Positions 23,783-30,552 of a DNA stretch of 42,581 nt are shown one piece after another. The position numbers and the translations under genes were made by a program. This DNA comes from JAJPKK01 sp035311445 (lineage in GTDB: Bacteria > Pseudomonadota > Alphaproteobacteria > Rhizobiales > Xanthobacteraceae). The stretch lies in contig DATGCX010000114.1 in assembly GCA_035311445.1 (NCBI GenBank), forward strand, positions 1-42,581, in the 5' to 3' direction. The notes beneath the pieces were generated by a model. The model saw nothing but the letters and a program-made list of their open reading frames with translations, was not told the origin of the DNA and did no database searches. Within the stretch, counting starts at the first letter, position 1. Every line of letters begins with the position of its first letter.

Positions 23783-25222
23783 ATGTTGCTTCGGACGGTG
23801 ACGTCGGGTAGCGCAGGGCTCTTGGCCTGCCTGGTGGCGCTGGCGGCGCAGGCGGACACGCTCAATGGCGCGCTGATCAACGCGTATCAGAACAATCCGC
23901 AGCTCAATTCCCAGCGCGCAGTGGTGCGCCAGACCGACGAACAGGTGCCGCAGGCGCTCTCCGGCTACAAGCCGACCGTGACGGCGACCGCATCGACCGC
24001 ACAGCAATACACCAGCACGGTATCGAAGGTGCCGGTTCCGATTGATCCGATCAATCCCAGGTCCGGGACCCATCCGGACTATCCCCGCGTAGGCGTCGGC
24101 TCTTCACCGAGCGCCCTCAATTTGACGGTCACCCAGAACGTCTTCAACGGATTTCAAACCGCGAACCGGGTCCGCCAGGCCGAAACGAATACGTCGGCAG
24201 CGCGGGAAGCCCTGCGGGTTGGCGAGCAGACTATTTTGCTGAATGCCGCCACGGCTTACATGGATCTGTTGCGCGACGCCGCGTTGCTCGAATTGCAGCG
24301 TCGCAACGTGGAAGTGCTCCAGGAGCAGTTGCGCCAGACCCGTGATCGCTTCAATGTTGGTGAAGTGACACGCACCGACGTCGCTCAGGCGGAATCCCGT
24401 TTGGCCCAGGGACGCGCTACGGTGCTGTCCGCCGAATCTCAATATTCCAGGTCGCGCGCGAACTATCGGCAGTTCGTCGGTGTGGAAGCCGGTACCTTGC
24501 AACCCGGCGCGCCGGTCGACCGCCTGACGCCGCGGCGTCTGATCGACGCGATCGAGATTGCACGCGCGCGGCATCCGGCCGTCGGCGTCGCCATGTTCGG
24601 CATTGACGCCGCCGTCCTGCAGGTCAAGATCACCGAGGGCTCGCTTTATCCGCAAGCGCGCCTCATCGGCAACGTCGCACAAAACTGGGAAACCAATCTG
24701 CAAAACCAGCTGCAGCAGTTCACCGCCTTCGTGCAGGGGCAGGTCACGATCCCAATCTTTAATGCTGGCCCCGCTGGCGCGTCGGATACGTTTTCAGCGA
24801 TCCGTGCGGCCAAAGAGGTTGTCGGCCAGAAACGCATCGACCTCGACACCGCGCGCGATCAGGTTCAGGCCAACGTCGTGACGGCATGGGGGCAGCTCGA
24901 TGCCGCGAGGGCGCAGATATTGGCGACCCAGGCTCAGGTGGCGTCGGCAGAGATCGCACTCAACGGCGTGCGCGAGGAAGCCCGTGTGGGCCAGCGCACG
25001 ACCCTCGACGTGCTCAACTCCCAGCAGGAACTCGTCAACGCCCGGACCGCGTTGGTCACTGCTCAGCACGATCGTGTCGTGGCGTCGTACAGTCTTTTGA
25101 GCGCCGTCGGCGAATTGAATTTGCCCAAGCTCGGCATAACGATTCCGCTCTACGATCCGATGGTGCACTATGAGCAGGTGCGCGATGCCTGGGTCGGCGT
25201 GCGCATTCCCGACGGACGCTGA
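23783..25222 (+). CDS. tolC: TolC-family outer-membrane channel
   Basis: The 479-residue product has a Sec signal peptide (MLLRTVTSGSAGLLACLVAL, cleavage after AQA). The TolC fold follows: NPQLNSQRAVVRQTDEQVPQ in the first half, the FNVGEVTRTDVAQAESRLAQ hairpin and the paired GQRTTLDVLNSQQELVNART in the second half. TolC trimers form the outer-membrane tunnel for type I secretion and efflux. There is no lipobox, unlike the OprM-like gene at 3575, so the two channels probably serve different systems. The ATG at 23783 is preferred over an open frame from 23720 because it starts the signal peptide directly after a G-rich ribosome site. The 223 bases before it hold no gene. Confidence 0.93.
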   Translation: MLLRTVTSGSAGLLACLVALAAQADTLNGALINAYQNNPQLNSQRAVVRQTDEQVPQALSGYKPTVTATASTAQQYTSTVSKVPVPIDPINPRSGTHPDYPRVGVGSSPSALNLTVTQNVFNGFQTANRVRQAETNTSAAREALRVGEQTILLNAATAYMDLLRDAALLELQRRNVEVLQEQLRQTRDRFNVGEVTRTDVAQAESRLAQGRATVLSAESQYSRSRANYRQFVGVEAGTLQPGAPVDRLTPRRLIDAIEIARARHPAVGVAMFGIDAAVLQVKITEGSLYPQARLIGNVAQNWETNLQNQLQQFTAFVQGQVTIPIFNAGPAGASDTFSAIRAAKEVVGQKRIDLDTARDQVQANVVTAWGQLDAARAQILATQAQVASAEIALNGVREEARVGQRTTLDVLNSQQELVNARTALVTAQHDRVVASYSLLSAVGELNLPKLGITIPLYDPMVHYEQVRDAWVGVRIPDGR

Positions 25223-25397
25223 TCAGCATCGCTTGTCTGAAATACGCAAATTCGCCACAGATTAGGCGTAACTTTTGCGCATTGCTTGCATTTCAGTGTT
25301 TAATTGCGATATTGGAGCTCTTACTGAGGCGATCGGCCGTGCGCCATGCGCGCAGCGAAAGGGCCGGTCGATTGCCGGTCGCGGTAGGAAAGTGGCG

Positions 25398-25991
25398 ATG
25401 TCTCAACCCGCAAAGGCTCAAGAGCCGTCAATGGAGGAGATTTTGGCCTCCATCCGCCGCATCATTTCGGATGATGAGGCGGCGAGGCCGGCGGCTGCGC
25501 CGCCGGCGGCCGCCGCAAACGGTGCAAAGAATAGCCAAGATGACGTCAATGCCATGCTGGGCGGTTTCGATGCAGCCGGGGACGACCAGTCTGATGAGGC
25601 AGGTCCCGCCGGGTCCCAGCCGGCAGCCAATGTGCTTGAACTGACCGAATCGATGCAGGCCAGGGCGCCAGCGTTCAACGGCGTCGAACGTTCGTCCGGT
25701 GCGGTGTCTGGCGAAACCCCGAAACCCGAGCGCCCGCGCGCTGCGCGGGAGCCGCAGGCGGTGCCGATGCGGGATCGTTCGCTACTGTCGCCGCGCACGA
25801 ACGCCGCCGTCGACACTGCGTTCAGTTCTCTGGCCCACACCGTGTTGGTGCAGAACTCGCGCACCTTGGAAGACCTGGTGCGCGAAATGCTCAAGCCCAT
25901 GCTCAAGGCGTGGCTCGACGATAACCTGCCCAACATGGTGGAGCGCCTCGTGCGCGCCGAGATCGAGCGGGTGTCGCGCGGACGGGGGTAG
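25398..25991 (+). CDS. popZ: PopZ-like polar organizing protein (DUF2497)
   Basis: The 197-residue product has the three-part layout of PopZ. The N-terminal helix is EPSMEEILASIRRIISDDE. The middle, about 100 residues long, is disordered and rich in Pro, Ala and acidic residues. The C-terminal helices include LEDLVREMLKPMLKAWLDDN and LPNMVERLVRAEIERVSRG. PopZ forms polymeric pole-anchoring networks in alphaproteobacteria and binds ParB and other partners. The ATG at 25398 follows AGGAAAG; the frame is open to 25275 but without homology. In many Rhizobiales this gene is directly followed by valS. Here 4.5 kb of other DNA intervenes. Confidence 0.88.
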   Translation: MSQPAKAQEPSMEEILASIRRIISDDEAARPAAAPPAAAANGAKNSQDDVNAMLGGFDAAGDDQSDEAGPAGSQPAANVLELTESMQARAPAFNGVERSSGAVSGETPKPERPRAAREPQAVPMRDRSLLSPRTNAAVDTAFSSLAHTVLVQNSRTLEDLVREMLKPMLKAWLDDNLPNMVERLVRAEIERVSRGRG

Positions 25992-26148
25992 TGCCAACGC
26001 TTCATGCTCATAGGCGTCAGCAGGCATCCAGTTGGGTCGCCTCGATGGGCGCTTTGCCTGAAGCAATTACCACAGGTTGCACCACAATGAATTAAGTGAA
26101 GCGCCGCAAGCGGTCCTTTGGTCGTGTGCGTCTACAGACCGGCAGGTC

Positions 26149-26526
26149 AGAATCCGCCAAACCGATAATTTAGACCCAGACCGACAGAATCGATCCGAGA
26201 AATATCGGTCGATGCCACGGTCATGTGGAGATATTCCAGCTTTGCGCTGAGATTCGGCGTGATGCCCACTCAATTCCTGCGCCCAGTGCGGCGCCGACTT
26301 TGCGGCCCGAGCCGGAGCAGAAGGGCTCATTCGCGATGACGTAGCTCTTGACGGGACTATCTGGCCGAGCCGCTGCGGCTGAAGACAAAGCAACCCCCGC
26401 ATCATTGAAACTTACCAAAACGGAGTCTTTTGTCCGCAAGCTGCGGCGCGAAGTTACCGACACGTCCATTTTATGGAACCGATGGGTTGCCACCGCGCTA
26501 GCGACCGAGCCGGTCGAAGGCAGCAC
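26149..26526 (-). pseudogene. Omp25/31-like porin remnant with frameshifts
   Basis: Three successive minus-strand frames join into the end of a rhizobial outer-membrane beta-barrel protein. The first is NEPFCSGSGRKVGAALGAGI-EWA, frame 1, up to about 26265. The second is NLSAKLEYLHMTVASTDISR, frame 2. The third is VGLGLNYRFGGF with the stop at about 26155. At least two small indels separate the frames. The final Phe and the '-NYRF' end are typical of barrels recognised by the Bam machinery. No start or signal peptide is left; upstream frames up to 26526 are weakly protein-like. It fills most of the 567-base interval 25992-26558. Confidence 0.7.
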
Positions 26527-26558
26527 GTACGGGAGCGCTGGATATCTTGATGAGCCCG

Positions 26559-27260
26559 CTATAGGGCTGATTCCATCTGCACGATCAGAAAGAGCGATCC
26601 TGCCGCCGACAGCGCACAGACGAGCAGCGCCGCGACTACGCTGCCGTTACGCGGTGCAAACAGGCCAAAGCTGGCGAAAATCATCGCGAGCCAAAAAATC
26701 AGAATAGTCAGGAACGGCCACTGAATTCCGCTTCCGGTCTGCTCGAGCACCAGCCAGCGCCCTTTCGCGATTTCCCCCGTGATCTCCAGCGCCGTGGACT
26801 TAAGCCAGCGCTGGGCATCGTTCTGGGGCGAAAGCTCCAGCAGCTTTCGCTGAACTTCCTCGATGGCCGAACCTTGTCCGATCGCCGCGGGCGCTACCTT
26901 CCCATTGCTCTCCTCAGGCCAGATCTGGCCGATTCTCATCGCGAAAATCTCGCGAAACACGCTGCGAAGTTCGCGAGTCTCAGGGCCATACTGGGCCATG
27001 GTGCGATCAAGCAGGACAGCGTCCGCCGCCATGCGCCGCATTTCGGTGTCTTTGCCATCGAATGAGTTCTTGGCGGATGCGATCAGCAAACCGACGACCA
27101 GTGCCGCGAGCGTGGCGATCATGGCCATCGCCACCTTGATGACATCCTTGGAGTCCGCGCTCAGGTGATGCTTAGGCAGCACCGCACCAAGCAGCATTCC
27201 GAGCAATGCGCCCCCGAAGGTGCATCCAAACGCGATTCCGCCAACCGACAGGGCACTCAT
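26559..27260 (-). CDS. DUF4239 (bestrophin-like) membrane protein
   Basis: The 233-residue product has an N-terminal pair of membrane helices (about residues 5-30 and 40-65) and a soluble middle with conserved-looking MRRMAADAVLLDRTMAQYGP. A C-terminal pair of helices follows (about 178-230). This is the layout of the DUF4239 family, described as bestrophin-like from distant similarity. The role is unknown; an ion-conducting function is inference. The ribosome site before the ATG at 27260 is weak. A REP-type palindrome follows upstream at 27320-27405. Confidence 0.72.
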   Translation of the reverse strand: MSALSVGGIAFGCTFGGALLGMLLGAVLPKHHLSADSKDVIKVAMAMIATLAALVVGLLIASAKNSFDGKDTEMRRMAADAVLLDRTMAQYGPETRELRSVFREIFAMRIGQIWPEESNGKVAPAAIGQGSAIEEVQRKLLELSPQNDAQRWLKSTALEITGEIAKGRWLVLEQTGSGIQWPFLTILIFWLAMIFASFGLFAPRNGSVVAALLVCALSAAGSLFLIVQMESAL

Positions 27261-27319
27261 GCCCTAGTCACTCGCTTCAACCAATCCGAAAGGATTGCAG
27301 GTCCTCCAACATTGTCTGC

Positions 27320-27405
27320 TGTAGGGGGCGACCCTCGTGGTCGCCCCGTTTGCGATCATCCATTGCGTCCGCCCGCAACAGGGCGACCACAAGGGTCGCC
27401 CTACA
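27320..27405. repeat. REP-like pair (BIME) with GGGCGACC arms
   Basis: Two hairpins, GGGGCGACC/GGTCGCCCC (27325-27347) and GGGCGACC/GGTCGCCC (27381-27401), face each other. They are bounded by TGTAGGG and CCCTACA. This is the classical inverted pair of REP units dispersed in rhizobial intergenic DNA. Confidence 0.85.
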
Positions 27406-27474
27406 TCATCTTTAAGGTCGCCTGTCATGATGCCTCGATCCCTTCAGGTTGGCTGAAGCGAGCGACTCCAACTC

Positions 27475-27684
27475 CTAGACGCAGCGCCGCACGCGCACGC
27501 CGTTCACAACGACATAGCGGCAAGCGGCCGCCGGCGCATGTACGACCGCCGCTCCGTGCGCGGTGGCACAACCAGCTCGATAGACGCCTCGCGCATAGAC
27601 GACGGCATTCGCGTCAGTTGAGCTAACCATGATGAAGCCCGCGAACGCGGTGGCAGCGAGAGCCGTTAGTGCAAACAAACGCAC
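27475..27684 (-). CDS. Small exported Cys-containing protein
   Basis: The 69-residue product starts at a GTG at 27684, with a perfect AGGAGG eight bases upstream. It has a Sec signal peptide (VRLFALTALAATAFAGFIMV, then SSTDANA for cleavage). The mature part is short and carries YRAGCATAHGAAVVHAPAAA, then CRYVVVNGVRVRRCV. Three Cys residues and the end 'CRYVxVNGxRVRRC' match a set of small periplasmic proteins common in Rhizobiales, recalled from experience. A longer ATG frame from 27753 exists but lacks a ribosome site. Function is unknown. Confidence 0.7.
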   Translation of the reverse strand: MRLFALTALAATAFAGFIMVSSTDANAVVYARGVYRAGCATAHGAAVVHAPAAACRYVVVNGVRVRRCV

Positions 27685-27778
27685 TGTCTTTACCTCCTGG
27701 TATATGAGACTTCTACGTGGACTTTTGCAGATGCCCTCGTTCAGTTGGCCCATGCGGGCGCCCCATTACTCGATCAAA

Positions 27779-28129
27779 CTATGGAGCGATTGCGCGCTGC
27801 ACATCCGCGAGCGCCCGCTCGCAAGCGCTGGTGTCGCCTGCACTGTCGGCCGCACGCGCCTGGGCTAGCGCAGCCAGCGCCCGCTCTCCGCGCGCTCCTT
27901 CCTGGAGCTTTTCTTCGGCTGCCGCGACCGAGGATGGCGTAGGTTGGCGGTGCGTTGTCGCGGCTGTGCTCTCTCGTGCGGACGGGCCGGCAGCCGCCGT
28001 GGCTGCGATCATTGCATCAACACGAGCCTGCATACGGTCAATCTCAACCGAGCATGGCCCGGCGCGAGCGGTGACGATTGAAAGGGCGAGCGTTGCAGCG
28101 ACCAACGCGCCTGAGTGATGGATACCCAT
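27779..28129 (-). CDS. Small exported helical protein, unknown
   Basis: The 116-residue product begins MGIHHSGALVAATLALSIVT, a signal peptide with cleavage after ARA. The mature part is predicted helical, with a Cys near its start (GPCSVEIDRMQARVDAMIAA), a Pro/Ser/Thr-rich middle and a C-terminal Cys (GDTSACERALADVQRAI). The two Cys could pair. The ATG at 28129 is preceded by AGAGGTGA at good distance and is preferred over an earlier ATG at 28144. Genes of this type occur in Bradyrhizobium-like genomes; the function is unknown. Confidence 0.62.
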   Translation of the reverse strand: MGIHHSGALVAATLALSIVTARAGPCSVEIDRMQARVDAMIAATAAAGPSARESTAATTHRQPTPSSVAAAEEKLQEGARGERALAALAQARAADSAGDTSACERALADVQRAIAP

Positions 28130-28202
28130 AGCTTCACCTCTCACATGGTTGCGTGTGCCTCGGTCAGCCCTGTGAAGGGCTGACCAGTCTCTTCATCAAC
28201 CA

Positions 28203-29378
28203 CTACCGCCGGTCGGCTGCTTTCTCTTCTGCTTCCCTGAGCCGCCTCACGTCTCCGGGCGAGAGCTTGGGCCGGTCGATCGTCAATGTGATCTTGTTGA
28301 GCTTGCCGGTGTGCCGGATAAAGAGCTTCTTCTCATCATCCGAAAGTTGGTCCCAATTCTTCAGCAGATCGGTCGGCCATGGCGTCAGCTTGGCGTTCTG
28401 CGGGATGACACCGAGCTTCTTCTGGTTTTCGAAGATCGTTTCGCGCAGCTTATTCCAGCCTTGATCGAACAAGTGCATGTCGCTGATCTTCTTGATCCAT
28501 TCCGGCGTCGGGTGGTGCGGTGCATGCGTGGCGCCGGGCGCAAACTTGATCAGGAAGGGCTGATCGGGCGACAACACGTTCATGCGATTCATGTAATCGA
28601 TCGCTTCATCCGCCATCGCAGTCATCAGATTCCAACCGGGTTTACCCTCATACGGATAGATTGGTGTCGTGTTGCGCACGAGGTTACCGGGCTCCCACTG
28701 GTTGGTATCGCCTCCCATGAAGCCGTAGAAGTATTCGAAGCCCATGCCGGTCGGCCATTGATCAAACGGGCCAGCCTGACTGGACTGATATTCCGGGGTA
28801 TTGTGGTTCTTGCCGAACCATGCCGTGTGATAGCCGTTGTCAGAAAGGATGCGGCCGATAGTGGCCTTGTCCCTGGTGATGACGCTGTCGTAGCCCGGAT
28901 AGCCGGTCGCCTGCTCGGCGATAACGCCATAACCGACGGAGTGATGGTTGCGTCCGGTGATCAGCGCCGCGCGTGTCGGCGAGCACAAGGCCGTCGAATG
29001 AAAATTCGTATAACGCAGGCCGTCCCGCGCGATCCTGTCGAGCGTCGGCGTCGGAATGACGCCACCGAATGTGCTGGGAACGCCATAACCTGAGTCGTCG
29101 GTTATGATGAGGAGGACGTTCGGCGCGCCCTGGGGCGGAACGACACGCGCGGGCCAGTAAGGCGTCGATCGTGTTGCTTCGCGCTCGATCGTGCCACGAA
29201 ACTGTTGCGGCGGCGGTGGAAGTTGACGCCCGTCGATCGTTGTCGTAGCGCTCGGTGACCCTGGCGTGCCGGTGCTCTGTTGCGCGTAAGCGGCCAGCGC
29301 TGCCGACATCATGAGCACGCCGCCGCTAATCAATCCTATTGCGACAGGACGTACCGTTTTCCTTGAGAACTTGATCAT
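28203..29378 (-). pseudogene. Arylsulfatase with large internal deletion
   Basis: The N-terminal 355 residues are a standard secreted arylsulfatase. There is a signal peptide ending AAYAQQ, metal ligands in LLIITDDSGYG (Asp94, Asp95) and the formylglycine motif CSPTRAALITGR (Cys132). The last 36 residues (HTGKLNKITLTIDRPKLSPG, then DVRRLREAEE) look like the extreme C-terminus of the same family. Full-length members that I remember have about 750-800 residues, so about 400 residues seem to be missing in frame near position 28313. The lost part should contain the later metal-binding DNG region, so the product is probably inactive. The frame itself is intact, with a good ribosome site (GGAGAG) before 29378. 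Confidence 0.7.
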
Positions 29379-29524
29379 AATTCGCTCTCCGTCAATGGCT
29401 TAAATTCATGCTTCGAACTTCGGCATAGCCCCATGACTGAACAGCACCCGATTGTAAGATCAAAGCAACAAAGCCTATTAGCGTTCGGGATCATTTCATT
29501 GATGAAAGTCAAAGCAGCGCAGCT

Positions 29525-29600
29525 GGTTGAGCGCAGCGAAACCCGGGGCGGCTTTACGGAGAGGCAGTCCCGGATTTTGCTCTGCTCAGTCCGGGGCTAC
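29525..29600. repeat. REP-like pair with GTTGAGCGnAGCGAAACCCGGG arms
   Basis: The left arm GGTTGAGCGCAGCGAAACCC is mirrored by TCCCGGATTTTGCTCTGCTC followed by AGTCCGGGGCTAC. The same family is present at 39287-39375, so it is a dispersed element of this genome. Confidence 0.8.
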
Positions 29601-29614
29601 GCAGCGAACGCTCA

Positions 29615-30046
29615 TCAAACCCGCCATGGATCGACAAGCGGCACGCCGGTAGACTCGAAGTCGGCTGTATTACGTGTCACCAACGTAACGCTATGCTGGA
29701 TTGCCGTGGCCGCAATCAACGAATCGATCACGGGAAGGCTGCGGCGGGCTGACAGTTCGCCCCAAAGCCTTACCGTCACAACATCCACGCCGAGCAGGCG
29801 GTCCGCAAATTGCGTCTCGATCGTGTCCACCCATGCGCCGAGCCGGTCGGCGGCCAGGGGATCGGTCTTACGCCTGGCCTCAACACCTTTGCGTAGCTCT
29901 CCGATAGTAAGAACGCTGAGAAACAATCCCGCTGAATCCGCTGCGGCGAGAAAGGCGGTGACGCTGCTATCGGGATTTTTCTTTCGCGTTTCCGATACGA
30001 CATTGGTATCGAGAAGGTATCCGGTCGCCACGTCAAATCTCGACAT
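29615..30046 (-). CDS. vapC: PIN-domain ribonuclease toxin, VapC/FitB-type
   Basis: The 143-residue product starts MSRFDVATGYLLDTNVVSET and has the four acidic positions of the PIN fold: Asp13 (LLDTN), Glu in TIGELRKGVE near residue 54, Asp in PVIDSLIAA near 110 and Asp in TRNTADF near 130. VapC toxins cut RNA, often initiator tRNA, using Mg2+. The start at 30046 is set by homology. It overlaps the antitoxin stop by 14 bases, as expected for a coupled toxin-antitoxin pair. A long plus-strand frame over the same DNA is a shadow. Confidence 0.9.
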   Translation of the reverse strand: MSRFDVATGYLLDTNVVSETRKKNPDSSVTAFLAAADSAGLFLSVLTIGELRKGVEARRKTDPLAADRLGAWVDTIETQFADRLLGVDVVTVRLWGELSARRSLPVIDSLIAATAIQHSVTLVTRNTADFESTGVPLVDPWRV

Positions 30047-30278
30047 CGCGGCCGGTATCTCGGTCACGTGCGACGGAGAATTCGTCAAACTTTGGACCAC
30101 CGAGCAAATGGGCCTTGAAGTCCGGCTTATGCGCCGCCAGCGCAATGTAGTCTTCGATCGACAGCAGGACCGCGCGTGCGGCGCCGTGACGGGTGATCGT
30201 CTGCGGTCCCTCCGTGCGGGCACGTTCGATCACCTCGCCCAATCGCGCCTTCGCCTCCTGGACCTGCCATGTTGCCAT
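30033..30278 (-). CDS. Phd/YefM-type antitoxin of the VapC pair
   Basis: The 81-residue product begins MATWQVQEAKARLGEVIERA, then TITRHGAARAVLLSIEDYIA, the standard Phd/YefM DNA-binding fold, with a C-terminal tail (KPDFKAHLLGGPKFDEF) that should wrap the toxin. An ATG four codons earlier (30290) has AGGA close before it and is a possible start. The antitoxin precedes the toxin and overlaps it, so they form one operon, probably repressed through the inverted repeats at 30300-30342. Confidence 0.88.
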   Translation of the reverse strand: MATWQVQEAKARLGEVIERARTEGPQTITRHGAARAVLLSIEDYIALAAHKPDFKAHLLGGPKFDEFSVARDRDTGRDVEI

Positions 30279-30299
30279 CAGTAACACCATTCTGTCCTG

Positions 30300-30342
30300 T
30301 CTGACCACAATATAGACGTTCTGGTCAGATTTCACCAGAACG
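30300..30342 (-). promoter_or_regulatory. Likely autoregulatory operator of the toxin-antitoxin operon
   Basis: Two overlapping perfect inverted repeats lie 22-64 bases before the antitoxin start. CGTTCTGGT / ACCAGAACG has an 8-base spacer (30317-30325, 30334-30342). TCTGACCA / TGGTCAGA has a 14-base spacer (30300-30307, 30322-30329). A minus-strand TATATT (possible -10) lies inside the second repeat. This fits a Phd-type repressor covering the promoter. Confidence 0.6.
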
Positions 30343-30552
30343 AACGCCACCATACGGTAGCGGCCACGATCAGCTTTGCCGGGGATCACCACCCGCATTA
30401 TGAAGAGTGCCTGGATCGCGAAGAATTGGCCTAAATCGGCGAGCAGAGAAGAGAAAGCCCGCAGTGCAATCTGGGTTGGTCGAGAACAGCTGCCCGTTGA
30501 CAAGCCCCACCCCTACGAGGCTTCTTGGCGCACCTTTTGCCGGATGCCCGCA

